Below are positions 11,930-39,246 of a DNA stretch of 62,000 nucleotides, piece by piece. Positions within the stretch are counted from its first letter, which is position 1. Every line of letters begins with the position of its first letter. A model generated the notes under the pieces. The model was given only the letters and a program-made list of their open reading frames with translations, was not told where the DNA came from and searched no databases. Both the position numbers and the translations under genes were made by a program. Source of the stretch: Cristatella mucedo (lineage: Eukaryota > Bryozoa > Phylactolaemata > Cristatellidae); NCBI GenBank assembly GCA_009760855.2, contig WPIO01000127.1, forward strand, positions 960,001-1,022,000, given 5' to 3'.

Positions 11930-12135
11930 GCTAGCTTATTTGCTCCGAGAGCCCGGAATTCAAGCGCGACAGACGCAGCCACTATCCGTGAATGGCTTGA
12001 AAAAATTTTAAAGAAGCAAAAAACCCTCCTGCTTCTCACAGCATTCGCTGGGTCCTTGTGATTTGCCCTCTGCTTTTTTAAGCGTCTCCACACCGCATGC
12101 TACCACTGACCATATTTGCATGCTAAAATGGCTAA
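11930..12135 (+). mobile_element. LINE-A 3' fragment, degenerate
   Basis: The string GCTCCGAGAGCCCGGAATTC corresponds to the LINE-A segment YAPKAWNS. It is followed by the segment for LKKF..FLLLTAFAGSL and the start of the 3' untranslated region. Frameshifts are present. Confidence 0.65.
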
Positions 12136-12930
12136 ATCAGTCGGCTCAGGGCTGGCTGGTATTCATTGTTCGTTCGCGGTTCGTGAATTATATGGTCTAC
12201 GAACCGATTGTGCGATAATCTATGGCTGAGGCGGTGTAGTTGGACATTTTCTAAGCGGCAGGTACACGACACGACACAGAGCACCGAAGCCAGCTCAACG
12301 ACGTTTGTTTATTCACACGGACGCCGCCGCGGGCCAGTTCGCGACTGCCCGCCCGGCGTCCTCGACCTCACTCCCCTGGCCTTGGCCGCCCGTTACTTAT
12401 ATACCACTGCCATAAATCGCAACAGCCCATAACCAACGACAGTGTCATAATCTCAAAATAGCCACAGGCCGCAGGAAGCAGACGCCGTGAGATAGGCAGT
12501 CAGTTGCGTTTCCTGAGTTGGCCTAGGCGTTTGAGCCGATTTGAGTTCTCGGTCGCGTGGCCCTTGGCGTAGGTCACAGCCGCTGTTGAACGCCTTCAAT
12601 CCTACGGCGCTTTCAAATAGACTCCTCTATGCAAAGGATACAGACTTGCTATGTTGTTACAGACTTGTCATGTTGTTACAGACTTGTTATGTTACGACGT
12701 ACTTGCGCACATGGGTGCAGCCCTCGCAAGTCGCAGGCCTCGCGTGCTACAAGGTTCAGGCTACAGCATACATTCGTCGCGTGTCCCCTGACACTAGCAC
12801 GATAACTAGCGCTGTGTTTGTGGCAGGGAAGTTCATAGTTCATAGTTCATAGTTCTGAGAGGAAGTGGAGGCCGCACACGCCGTTTGTAACAATGTTGAC
12901 ATGGTGCATATAGCCTCCAACCACAGTATC
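12136..12930. other. Unassigned spacer with short tandem repeats
   Basis: Holds about three copies of a roughly 20-bp repeat (ACAGACTTGTTATGTTG) at 12640-12695 and a 9-bp repeat (TTCATAGTT) at 12831-12857. No gene was recognised. Confidence 0.45.
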
Positions 12931-13020
12931 ATTTTTTCACGGCATATTTAAAGTGTGCCTAGGCAGAGACCAAGTTCCCTGAGGGCACTATACAAATTAA
13001 TCAGACTCATTACCCTTATT
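12930..13020 (+). mobile_element. SINE-B/LINE-A type 3' tail
   Basis: The motif series AAAGTGTGCCTAGGCAGAGA, AAGTTCCCTGAGGGCACTAT, ACAAATTAAT and (ATT)n is the family 3' hairpin end. No head or coding part remains. Confidence 0.6.
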
Positions 13021-14890
13021 ATTAGTAATTGCAGCTACTTAGCAAAGGGAACTCCTGATCAAATTTTTCGGCTTAAAGGTGGGGCCTGCGGCAATGCTAG
13101 AACCATCCGGAGAGGCAGTTGATGGCTTTTTACGCAACTCGGTTAGTTTTGAGCACAGTACGCAAGCCCATAACGGTACCAGGGAGCTAATAGAATCTTT
13201 AGCTGTTTTTTTCTGAAAAAAAGTAGTTATTCTCAAGTCGAAGTGAAACTGCTTCTACAGCGCACGGGCGACGACGCGAAAACACCGAAGCGGGCTTCAA
13301 CGGATTCATGTTTTCAGGGACGCTCGCGGCGGCCACAGCACGTGACTTTCCCCCCCCCCTCCTTCTCACCCGTCCATGCCGCAACTCCCCCATGCCCGCC
13401 CTCACGGCCAAGAATCAATCCTAATGAAACAATCACCACCATAAATGTCAACGCCTCGTAAATGTCAATTGTTCATGAGCTGCTGGCGGCAACGTAATAA
13501 ATGCCGTAGAGTGGTTTATAAACCACGAAACAACGAGACGATTGAGATAGGTTTGGCTATGGAAGTGGAGGCGGTCATAGTTCGCGCTCTATTGCTCATG
13601 CGGAGCGACCGAATCGTTAATTAGTTCTCTTAGAGTGCTATACAAATGAATTATGTATATATGAATGATTCTAACTGTTGTGTTCTTAGCGCGAAATATC
13701 GCTAAGAAATGCGCATTTGAAAGTAATCAGTTTTAATAAGAAACAGAGCGCCAAGCAGTGGCTCCGGAGAACGTGTATCTGTGTGTCGTAGGGCTGCCGG
13801 CCTATATACCATGTCTACGGTACTGGGTGCGACGGAGCGGCCCCATTGCTGAATGACAGCCGTGGTAAGCCAAAAAAGGGCGGGCTGAATAGCCAGCGCC
13901 AAGAGGTCGGCCCATTCAGGCCAAGCCCAAAAGTTTCGTCAGCCACCGCACGTTGCTGTGTGGTAGGAGACATCACAATACTAACCTTGAGACCTAGGGT
14001 CGTAGTCGATGGTGACATCCAATAAAGAGCATTGAACGATTTCTCACAACGTCATCTCCAATTAAGATACCAAGTTCTTTATACCAACTGCACGTTTAGG
14101 ATTTCCTGCGGTGAGTTCTATTGTATTTTCATTGAAGTTGAAAGTTGGCTTACTCCCTCAACCAAGTGTCCGCTGTTGGTAAGCTCAAAAATAGTGGCTG
14201 CTGTTCTGAGTGACTGCATAGGAAGTACAGCAGGCCGGAGTCGATCGCTATTAAAATGTAACTGACCTTCTCAAGAGCACCGTATTGATGGAAGCTGATG
14301 TACGTAGGCGTGGATACATCGCATATAAAGCAGCGACTGATTACAACAGACCCTTGCGGAAGTTCGCTGGCGAAGGACCAAACGAGACCTGACCGAAGCC
14401 CCAACGATCTTTTCTGGAAATAAGCGCACAGGTTTGCTTCAAAACTCGCCCGGGTATCATCGGCTACCGGATCGATAGTCGTTCCTATTTGCTCGAACAC
14501 GATCTTGACGTGGATGTCGTCAAGCAGTGCACGAGTCAAGGTCCAAGTTAAAATGAAGCTTCGACTTTCTACTCAGTATTGACACCTAGGATGGTGGATA
14601 TCATTCGCGAGAGAGAAGCTTCAATAGAAAATGGTATCTCTTTCATCTGCACTTGACATATTCCTACCTGAGAAGCCCTCTTTGCCAATGTGTTACAGCA
14701 GCTCCCGAGCGGTGAAAATGTGAAAAGAATGTTCTGGAAAAAGTTTAGATAGGATCGTGAGGGTTAATTAGCTCAAATTACAGAATCCAGTCAATTCTTT
14801 TCAAGTTTACACGTTGACATCGTGTACGCCACCTCTAACCAAGGTATGCTTGACGTTGTACGAGTAACCACTAGTCATTTTGACCAGGCT
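13020..14890. other. Unassigned spacer with one longer frame
   Basis: A tail-like fragment (TTAGTTCTCTTAGAGTGCTA) is at 13622-13660. A 129-codon minus-strand frame at 14539-14150 has mixed, non-repetitive composition and begins MTRALLDDIHVKIVFEQ, but I recognise no family and see no convincing splice or promoter signals. It could be a fragment of an old transposon or chance. Confidence 0.35.
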
Positions 14891-14892
14891 TC

Positions 14893-14965
14893 TATACAGC
14901 ATACGTGAAGTGTGTAGACAGAGATTAAGTTCTCTGAGGGTACTATACAAATATACTGTTGTTAT
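14893..14965 (+). mobile_element. SINE-B 3' tail
   Basis: Contains GCATACGTGAAGTGTGTAGA, AGATTAAGTTCTCTGAGGGT and ACTATACAAATATAC. The GCATACGTGAA block upstream of the hairpin matches the full SINE-B copy at 59596-59735, so this is a SINE rather than LINE-A tail. Confidence 0.65.
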
Positions 14966-15156
14966 TTTCTCTTTATTATTTTGGTCCTCCTATGAATGAT
15001 TAAAATGGCAACGGAAACGTCATTTATCGAGTGAAGAATTACAAACCCAAGCTGTAGCGTGGCTAACTTAGTCTGCCAGTAGAGACATAAGAGGGTTAAA
15101 ATAGCTCGATTCAGGCGGGGCCTGTGACAGCGAGGCGTAAGGCGCACTTTTTCTTT

Positions 15157-15445
15157 TTCAGTGTAATGTAACGTATCTCCGTCCGGTCAGTCCGTGTAGC
15201 CGCAAAGACTAAATAGATACTACGCGCGAGAGTTTTCTGTAACGCACTAAAAGCCTATGCCACTTTCCGTGTGCATGCGGTCGTCAAAAGACTTTCTCAC
15301 ACGAACGGAAGAGTCAGTGTAGCTGAGTCAGGACAGGAGGACAGTGGAGGAAGTGACGTAGCATTGAAGAAGCAGCTCCCAGGACCGCTGCAAAGGATGC
15401 ACCGCAGCAGCCAGCAGCACGAGAATTGATTGGATGATGAGGAGG
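15157..15445 (-). mobile_element. LINE-B 3' fragment
   Basis: Starts on the plus strand with the LINE-B tail (GTAATGTAACGTATCTCC), followed by the antisense 3' untranslated and C-terminal coding segment (GCTGCAAAGGATGCACCGCA). It is more divergent than the 25700 copy. Confidence 0.7.
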
Positions 15446-17035
15446 GGGATAAAGCGATAATATAAAAGCGATGTGGCCAAATTTCTATACACTTTATTTG
15501 CTGTGTACGCGCCTCTAGAAACTTCACAAAGATCTTGAAGTTCAGGCCTCTAGTAGTTTAGGTAGATGTCGTCATCCTGCAACTGGTTGCTGATGCTGCT
15601 TGCTGCATTATGTGCTGACGGGCTGCTTGTCGCTGGGCGGCTAAGCGCTCCAGCCAGTGATAGTGAGCACGACTCCGGACAGGGGACTCGATAGTTTTAC
15701 TATGTGGAAAATAAAACTATTGAATCTAAAGTATTAAATAGTTGCTCTGGGGCCTTTACTTGTCGCAGCTACTAGGTTTTTTCAAAGAAAGGACAGCCAT
15801 CTTTTCTTCAATTTGGGCTGCTGTAAAGCTGCTACTGCCTTTATTGCTCACTTTTCGTGTCGGTTTCCAGAGCTGCCATCATTGTTTTGTAGGCGGAATC
15901 ATACGCTTGGAGTTGCTAAATAAAAAAATGGTTTGTATACCAGCTTAAGGCCGAACGGAGCACATCAGCCGCACCTCAGGCTATACGAATGGGCTAAATG
16001 AATTTATTTTTAGTGTATCGAAGAGGATTCCGATAGCATATTTAATTATTACAAGATGTAACCGTATACTTAGGTTTATAGATACTGATCTGGGTGCTTT
16101 GCAATTTGCTCCATGAAAATCAGTAACCAAGGGTTAATGACAAGCAGGGTAGGAAGTTTACTCTAGCATGCAAACGCAACCAGGAAGACGCTAGACGATA
16201 TCGGTTTCAAGTACCCCTGGTAAGCACTGTGCACTGAATTAGGTCCGGGCCTCAGAGAAAAAAGGAGACTTTACTGGAATTTGAAGAAAGCTGAGTGAAA
16301 AATGAGCTTTGAAATATTTGCTCGTGACTTTAATCGCTTGATTATAGCATTACTTTTACACTCCCCTGTCTTGCAAAGATAGCAGGCATATTCATCTGCA
16401 TCTGGGCTCTAGTGGCAAGCCCAGAGCCCAGAGAAAGACTCGGAAAATCTTCTCTGTAGATCTTCTTTCCCTACTCACTCAAGTAAGAGCACACGTACTA
16501 CCAGCAAAACATGTTAAATGCAACTATTTATGAACTGGGCAGAACCACCCGGTGGCAGAATTGCATACGATTTGAGAAAAAAAACTTGTATTTTAGCATC
16601 TTACACAACGTAGCAAACGCTTTATCTATAGTTTACCATCCTTTCTCCTGCTTGCGTGAGCTTCACCTATGCCACCGTATATAGTTCGATAGGATGCCCT
16701 ATGCGCGAACTCCTATCTATAACTTCACAAATCCGTTAAGAATGTGAGCATGTTTCGCTTGGGAATCTCCAGGCGTTGGGTAGTTGAGGAGCAATCGAAA
16801 CATACGGTCCTCAATACGTCACTAAGGTCTACACGGAAAAATGATGAACGTTGCAGTATGGAGACCTCTAGTTAACAGCGAAGAAAGGAAGTCACTGGAA
16901 GGAAGTGCCCAAATCGGCAGTTGCTAGGGCTTCAGCCGCTGCCGGCGATGTCGTAAATTCTGACCAAAGTCTCCTAATCCAGCTGCATGTTTGTGGTGAC
17001 CAATGGGTGCCGGTGAGTTTGGTTATCATCGTTGG
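15446..17035. other. Unassigned AT-richer spacer
   Basis: No open frame over about 70 codons, no SINE or LINE motif and no tandem array stood out. Nothing can be supported here. Confidence 0.5.
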
Positions 17036-17039
17036 TTTA

Positions 17040-17110
17040 ACAATAATAAATAATAATACATTTGCATAACACACTGAGAACTTATTCTCGTTCTAGGCAT
17101 TTTACCTTAA
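17040..17110 (-). mobile_element. Degenerate LINE-A/SINE-B tail
   Basis: On the plus strand: AATAATAATACATTTGCATA, then GAGAACTTATTCTCGTTCTA and GGCATTTTACC. This is the complement of the family 3' hairpin and microsatellite, with several changes. Confidence 0.5.
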
Positions 17111-17612
17111 CATGGTGGCAGATGCACGACAATTGTTTGCTTGTACATGCTTGATACTGTGCATGTCACTAACCCTTCGATATTGACTCTCCTGCAGCAT
17201 AGCCACGGGATAATAACTCTCCTGCAGAAAGCTGTAAAATGCCTGGATAGATATGAAGTTCCCTTTCACCGGTATACACACAGCGTATTATTATTGTGAT
17301 TTTTATTAGTGCATCCTAGTTCTGCTTAGTCATCATTCAGTTGAAGATTTTTGGCTTGTAATTGCAAAAGTTTCCAAAGAGTAAATCACAAGTGCCTATG
17401 CATACAGCTATCCCTTCTTCTACTTAACTATTTTCTATTTACTATTCTTCAAACGTGTTAATGACACGCTACCTTGAACTAAACCTAGACATACCGAGCT
17501 GCTGCTCAAACTTGCAGTCGCTACGTATTCTCGGCATTTTACACAGCCAAGTGCAACATCCATGAGTTTTGCTTACTAAATAAGAAATGCTCAACTTGAA
17601 GTGATCACAAGC

Positions 17613-17618
17613 TTTATT
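17613..17618 (-). terminator. Candidate NFXL1 polyadenylation signal
   Basis: TTTATT on the plus strand is AATAAA on the minus strand, 525 bp past the NFXL1 stop codon. It is the first good AATAAA hexamer seen downstream in this orientation. Cleavage at this site is inference. Confidence 0.45.
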
Positions 17619-18066
17619 CAGCAACTAATAGACAGCATTGATATGCATCTTCTGACAGTGCGGACCAACCTGCCTGATTGAGTTGGTTCCTGCTATTATA
17701 TAACGATGGTCTAATTCAACAGAACCACCATTGTCTTAATGAAAATCAAGGGGTGCCATTTCGTTGATGAAAGTGCAGATGCTGAGAAGTAAACCGGAGT
17801 ACCAAGAACGGATAAGAAAAGAGCAATGCAAGCGAGGTGAGCTGCAAACAACAGCAAAACGAGGCAAACGAGCACGTGGTGAAGTCGCTTAGTGCCGATG
17901 CAAGCATGCCTTGTCCAATTTGCATAGTACCGGCTCGAGCTGAATCAACAGAACAGAGTGCAACAGCAACAACAACAACGGCAGCTCGACCGAGTAGTCG
18001 TGACATCAGCGGCTCAGCTGTGGCATGGCTCACTCATCCTAGTAGCTCGATCGGCTGGATGCAAGT

Positions 18067-18142
18067 GATACTAGTAAGTGAGCATCACGCGATACTAGTA
18101 AGTGAGCATCACGTGATACTAGTAAGTGAGCATCACGTGATA

Positions 18143-18162
<20 letters not shown>
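18067..18162 (-). repeat. 24-bp tandem repeat spanning the NFXL1 stop codon
   Basis: Four almost identical 24-bp units. On the minus strand each unit encodes V-M-L-T-Y-stop-Y-H in the NFXL1 frame. The first unit supplies the real C-terminus (VMLTY, stop at 18145-18143), and the next three lie in the 3' untranslated region with the same frame and the same stop. Confidence 0.95.
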
Positions 18163-33828
<15,666 letters not shown>

Positions 33829-34000
33829 GGCATGAGAGAAGCTCTGCGCTATCGCTAGCAGGCAAGCGCTGCACCGGCTGGCTTGTCAGCCTGCGCTACG
33901 AACACGAACGAACAGCACCGCGCCGGTGCGGAGAGAACGTGGCGCCGGGACGCACGCTAGCTGCATCCGCTTCCTGTTCCGGGGGCAGGCGGGGCGGCTG
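33829..34000 (-). promoter_or_regulatory. CpG-rich 5' flank of NFXL1
   Basis: GC-rich sequence with many CpG directly upstream of the predicted start (for example CACCGCGCCGGTGCGG). No TATA box was seen. Promoter function is inferred from position only. Confidence 0.35.
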
Positions 34001-34146
34001 CATTTAGCCTCTCGCCTCTCCCTCCTCCCCTCCGCATTCCTCTCTTCTCTTCTCCTTCTCTCTTCCTCCTCTCGCCATTCCTCTTTCGCAGCACCGGGGC
34101 TGCACTCGGAGACATTTGTTGCTGGCTGCAGCCGGAATTTATAACA

Positions 34147-34595
34147 ACGGGACCTTCAGCAACAGGCTGGCTCAGACCGGGATACCGCATCTTAATCGGC
34201 CCATGCATTTGTGACATCCCGTCTTGATTTCTGTAGCTCACTGCTTGCTGTTCTACCGGCCAGACCAAACAGGCGCTTACTTACAGGTGCAAAACTCTGC
34301 AGCTAAGCTCCTCTGTCGTGAGCGTCGCAGTTGCCACATCGCACCACTTCTCGCCGACCTGCACTGGCTCCCAGTCAAGCAACGCATCGACTTCGCGGTT
34401 CTGTCGCTCACTTTTAGTTCACTTCATTCTTTGGCTCCAGCCTACTTATCAGATCTACTGACCCACCAGACTAAGCATCGTACCTTCCGCTTTTTGGAAT
34501 CTAACTGTTTACCCGTACTTCGTGCGAATCTCAAATCCTTGGGAGACGTTGCCTTTAGTTCGTATTATAACGCCGAAGGCTCGGCGGAGTAGGCT
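34147..34595 (+). pseudogene. LINE-A C-terminal fragment
   Basis: A 122-codon plus-strand frame from 34224 encodes LCRERRSCHIAPLLADLHWL, SLHSLAPAYLSDLL and LKSLGDVAFSSY, the LINE-A C-terminus. It is truncated at both ends, and no 3' tail follows. Confidence 0.88.
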
Positions 34596-34599
34596 TGAC

Positions 34600-34967
34600 C
34601 TGTCGCGTACCTAGCGGCGTAACCTAGCGCCCAATGCCGTTCGGTGCGTGCCTACGCGCAATAAGCTGGGCGCCACGAAACGAGCGCTTCTGGCGCTGAC
34701 CTCCTTACCGTTACTAAAGGGGGTCGTGAGTTCGCGGCTTGAATTGGAAAGCGAGACACACAAATTACGGATTTTACTGAGCTTTATTCGCAAGCGCACA
34801 AAGTCGCTGCGCGTCTAGCTCAGCTTTATCTCCAGTCTCCTCGCAAGCTCTCAACAGCACCAACACTCTTGCGGGGAATGCGTCTCCACACTGAGGCTGC
34901 TTACGCCTATAATAGTGTACTTTGTTTAGGACCCTCCCGGTAGACTTGTTTAGTTACCCTGTTGTTG
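34600..34967. other. Unassigned spacer
   Basis: Nothing recognised. It leads into repeat R3, which follows. Confidence 0.4.
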
Positions 34968-35100
34968 TTGGCGCATGCGTTATTATAAAGATGTTTCACA
35001 TGACGGCCGCTCATCTTACCCTAGCTCAGCGGCAGGGCGAGCGGCGGCGTGGCGGAGCGCGGTGGGGTTTGGCGGGAATTAGCCTCTGACCCCTGGAACT
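34968..35100. repeat. Dispersed repeat R3, copy 2
   Basis: Shares GGCGCATGCG, AAAGATGTTT, ATCTTACCCTAG and the following GCGGC-rich block with 11745-11910. It again borders a LINE-A tail. Confidence 0.5.
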
Positions 35101-35102
35101 CG

Positions 35103-35420
35103 GCTACAGTAATAATAAAATAATAATAAAAAACATTTGATAAAGCGCCCTCAGAAAACTCGATCTTTTTGTAGGTGCTTTAGATTTGCTGCAGAGAGCA
35201 CGATCGAATGGTTAGTGGTAGCATGCTCAATAAACAACAAGAATAACATGGTTAGGGTGACATGTACGCAGGGTCAACACGGATAAGCACACAAAGGACG
35301 AATCACAAGGACCCACTAAATGCTGTGATAAATAGATGAGTTTTTAGTTTCTTTTAAAATTGGATCAAGTCAGGAGATGTCTTGACGCAAGTCGGGAGTG
35401 AGTTCCAGGCTTTGGGAGCA
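35103..35420 (-). mobile_element. LINE-A 3' end fragment
   Basis: On plus: (AATAATAA)n, GATAAAGCGCCCTCAGAAAA, CTCGATCTTTTTGTAGGTGC, then the antisense 3' untranslated region and the start of the C-terminal coding segment (GGGAGTGAGTTCCAGGCTTT). The sequence after 35420 diverges. Confidence 0.8.
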
Positions 35421-35814
35421 TACTGTAGCGCCTTGCTGGCTTTGGCTTCATTTGAGCGCGAACAAGAGCTGTTCGGCGGCGGGCTAGAACTCTTTTGTCC
35501 TGGAGCAGTGAGCCAGAGAGGAGCGCCAGTGCGGTTAGAGAGCAAGAGCTTAAGAGCAAGCCAGGAAGCTCTGAGACCAGCGGTGGCGATTCGGCCTTAA
35601 GAATTGGTCCGATACCCGCGGGAGCTGCTGATTGATGTCAGCTGGCCTCTCAACCTCCGCCATCACTTTGTCCAAAAAGAATCGTCTGGAACCCAGTCGC
35701 ACATTCTAGCTGGACAGAAGTGCCCTTCCAGTGGCCTAGTGACGGTATTAATTCCTTACCGTAATGGGCCATGGTGTCGGGCCCAATACCACTAAGCTCT
35801 TGCCCCATCGTCTC
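35421..35814. other. Unassigned spacer
   Basis: May be a diverged LINE continuation at first; no motif could be placed. No gene recognised. Confidence 0.35.
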
Positions 35815-36120
35815 AGCTAGGTATTCAAGAATCGGGCGACGCTCGCTCTTGGTATTTTGTCTATGGTTCGGCCTCGCTTGGACGCCGTCGGACTCGCCTT
35901 GCGATTGACGGAACAGGACGAGACAGCGCTAGGAGAGTTCGGTGGACTCCACCGAATACGGTTGTATCGCGCCCGAGCTGGCATTTTGTGTTTCTTGTGT
36001 GTTTTGTGTATGCGCGCTCGCACGTGGTCTCGGCATAAGGATTTGCCGGTGCGAGCTAGACGTAGTTGGCGTGAGTGGAGTCCTAGTTCTCCGGTTTAGG
36101 CTCCGGTTCGGGCTCCGTCT
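35815..36120 (+). repeat. Dispersed GC-rich repeat R4, copy 2
   Basis: Matches 9930-10330 in ordered blocks, including GGGCGACGCTCGCTC at the start, GCACGTGGTCTCGGC in the middle and TCCTAGTTCTCCGG near the end. Confidence 0.65.
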
Positions 36121-36535
36121 ATAAGACTCGAGAATTGCACGGTACAGAATGTATGACTTTTTGGAGGCGTTTAAAGCAGTAAAGTTAGGCATGTAAACCA
36201 AAGACCTTAAAGCTCCCCCATACCAGAGCGGGCAAGCCACCGTCATGTCTATAACTAAAACTCGATAGACATTGACAGGCGTATGCTGAGCGTGACCGCG
36301 CTCTTACGTAGCTTACCGGATGACAGCAGTTGCGCGAACACGTGCCTTGGCTTAAAAGTGGGCTTTCCTGTGGGATTTCTCGAGCCCGGTAGCAGGTGTT
36401 CGGGGAAGGGGTTGGATGGAGGGGGGATACAACTCTCGCAAAGGGTATGGCTGAAGAAGCCGGACCGAGCTGCCGCTCCCAGCAGGAGTAGGCTGCCGCT
36501 GCTCGTGAAGCCTTTGTCACTTTGTCACACTTGTC

Positions 36536-36870
36536 ACTTTAAATTAAATATATAATAGCTTAATAGATGTATAACATAATATAGTGTAATATTGTAAATT
36601 TGTCACACTTGTCACTCTGAACATCCCTTCATCGATCGTGGAAACCAGCCTCCGCCGTTCTGATAGCTTCTTTCGGTTGCCATAAGGCAGTGGCTCTCAA
36701 CCTTCCTAATGTCGCGACCGTTTAATACAGTGCACGTTACTCCTAGGCCAAATGACGGAGCCGGTGTTCGCTTTATAGATGTTCAAAGATATATTGATTT
36801 ATTTATATTAAATATATAATAGCTTAATAGATGTATAATATAATATAGTGTAATACGCAATACATTGCTT
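36536..36870. repeat. AT-rich dispersed pair of about 60 bp
   Basis: A segment beginning AAATATATAATAGCTTAATA occurs at 36543 and again near 36816, about 270 bp apart, with the same downstream sequence (GATGTATAA.ATAATATAGTG). The hAT-like terminus lies between the two. Confidence 0.75.
36688..36731 (+). mobile_element. hAT terminal sequence, SPIN/URR1-like
   Basis: The sequence starts CAGTGGCTCTCAACCTTCCT and continues through a GTCGCGACC-type block to TTTAATACAG. From memory this closely matches one end of SPIN/URR1-type hAT elements (CAGTGGTTCTCAACCTT..., GCGACCCTTTAATACAG). Similarity ends after about 43 bases, and the other terminus was not found. Confidence 0.65.
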
Positions 36871-37312
36871 TATAGATAATTACTGCTTCATAGATCGATA
36901 GGGTGCCATTGATTCGGCAGGATATTCATGCTATCGTGAGGTTAGACAAAACAAAGTGTAGTAGGGCTGTCGTGTGTGCCTGTGCCTCACCTGCAGCCAA
37001 CAGTTAGGCAATTGGCATAGCGATGTGAAGCGTGCCTGCGGCTGTTGCGATAATAATAATAATAATAATAATTCACTTGATAAAGCGCCCTCAGTGAACT
37101 TAATCTCTCTCTAGGCGCTTTACATTTGCTGTAAAGTGAAATGCCATTGAATGGTAAGTAAAATCATGCTTGAAAAAACAAACGAAATGAATAATATGGT
37201 TAGGGGTGACATGCACAGGGTCAGCATGCAAATGTGGTTAGTGGCAGCATGCACAGTGTCAGCACACATAAGCACGTGAAGGACGAATCACAGGGACCCA
37301 CTAAATGCTGTC

Positions 37313-38359
37313 CTAAATAGGTGTGTTTTTTAAGTTCCTGTTTAATGTGGTCAGGTCAGGGGATGTTCTGACGCAGGTCGGGAGGGAGTTCCAGGCTTTG
37401 GGAGCATATGAACTAAATGCACGGTCTCCAAAGGATTTCAGGTTTGTATGAGGTATTTCTAGACTGTTGGATGCCGAAAAGCGGGTGGTACGATGCTTGG
37501 CCTGATGGGGTAGTATATCTGAGAGACAGGCTGGAGCCATAGAATGAAGGGACCTAAAAGTGAGCGACAAAACCTTGAAGTCAATCTGTTACTTGACTGG
37601 TAACCAGTGCAGGTCGGCGAGAAGTGGAGTAATGTGGCAACTGCAACGCTCACGGCAGACAAGTCTAGCTGCCGAGTTTTGCACCAGCTGCAATCGCCTG
37701 ATCGCACATGCTGGTAGGCCAGTAAGCAGTGAGTTGCAGAAGTCGAGACGAGATGTCAAGAATGCATGGACCAACTTAGATGTGGTATCTTTATCTAAAC
37801 AAGCCCGAACTTTAGCAATGTTATGAAGCTGAAAATAGGCGGATTTGACTGTGGAGCTGATATGGTCGTCTAACGAGAGGTCGCTTTGGAATATGACACC
37901 TAGATTTCGAGCTGATTCAACTGGAGATATGCTGGCAGAGCCAATTTTGAGAGTCAGCCTGTCCAATCTCTGGATCACACTGGGTTTGCCCATAACTAGT
38001 AAGTTAGTTTTATCATCGTTCAGTTTTAGAAAATTTGCTGCCATCCATGTGCGGATGTCATCAATGCATGCAGCTAGTGAGTTTAGAGAATTTGAGGTGC
38101 TCGAAGGCTGGGAGGGATCAAAGCAAAGGTACAACTGAGTGTCACCCGCATAGAAGTGAAAGCCTAGATTGTGCTTGGAAATCACATCAGCAAGAGGCAG
38201 AGTATAAACCGTGAAAAGAACCGGACCTAGCACTGAGCCCTGAGGTACTCCATATTTCAGAGGTACTTCAGATGAACTTTGTCCATTCACGTCAATACTC
38301 TGGAGTCTCCCACTGAGATAGGACCTGAACCACTGCAGAGCAGTCCCAGTGCTGCCCAA
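37313..38359 (-). pseudogene. LINE-A RT C-terminal half
   Basis: Contains the RT motifs VPQGSVLGP and FYAGDTQLYL (normally YADDTQL), then LNDDKTNLLVMG, the conserved NLGV and D-H-I pattern, and a CRERCSCHITPLLADLHW block with cysteines and histidines. One stop codon (CAA to TAA) at 37591-37589 divides the frame. Confidence 0.9.
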
Positions 38360-39245
38360 GGCGAGATGAGAGGCGCTCTAGAAGAACTTTGTGATCGATG
38401 GTTTCAAAAGCTGCCGAAAGATCAAGCAAAACAAGCAGAGACACTCTACCCATGTCTGCATTCCTAAGTAGGTCGTTGTATACTCGAAGCAATGCTGACT
38501 CTGTGGAGTGATTAGCTCTAAAGCCAGACTGGAACTTACTAGCAAGGTGTGAGGTTTCGATATATGAGTTCAGCTGGTCCGCCACGACCCGTTCGAGTGT
38601 CTTTGATAGGAATGGTAGAAAGGAAACTGGGCGGTAGTTGCTCAAGTTCTCTTGGTCAAGTGTCGCTTTCTTGAGAAGTGGCCTGACTACAGCTTTTTTG
38701 AAAGGTGCTGGGACATGACCTGAGGCTAATGACATATCAATTATGTTAGTTATGCATGGCAGCAGCAGATCAATGCAACGTAGGAGCAGGACAGTGGGAA
38801 TTGGGTCCAGAGGACTTGTTGTCTTCCTTGATTGAGATACGAACTTTAGGACTAGATCACTAGTGACCTGCATAAATGCAGACATTGAGGTGCAGCCAGG
38901 AACCGAGGAACAGCATTCTAGTGGGGAGGTTGTCATCGCAGGGATGGATTCCCTGATCTTGTCTATCTTCTGCACAAAAAATCGAGAGAAGCGATCGGCT
39001 AGATCATCATTAGGATCATCAGGTAAGGAGCTAATCTGGGAACGGTTGAGGAGAAGGTTTATTGTCGACATAAGCATTTTTGGATTGTGCACCTGTGATT
39101 CAACAATGTTTTTATAAAAGCTAGACTTGGCCTTTGCTAGGATCGATTGGTACGACCTACAGTAGTCTTCATATGCCTGTCGATGGACAGTTAGTCCTGA
39201 TCTTTTGTATGCTTTTTCAAGCTTTCGTTTAGCAGACCTGGCTAG
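38292..39245 (-). pseudogene. LINE-A RT N-terminal half
   Basis: Encodes the linker after the endonuclease and RT motifs 1-3: LDPIPTVLL, NYRPVSFLPFLSKTLERVV, FQSGFRANHSTESALLRVYN and LLVLLDLSAAFETIDHKVLL (motif A aspartate present). The frame ends at 38292 because of an indel near 38345. Confidence 0.9.
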
Positions 39246-39246
39246 T

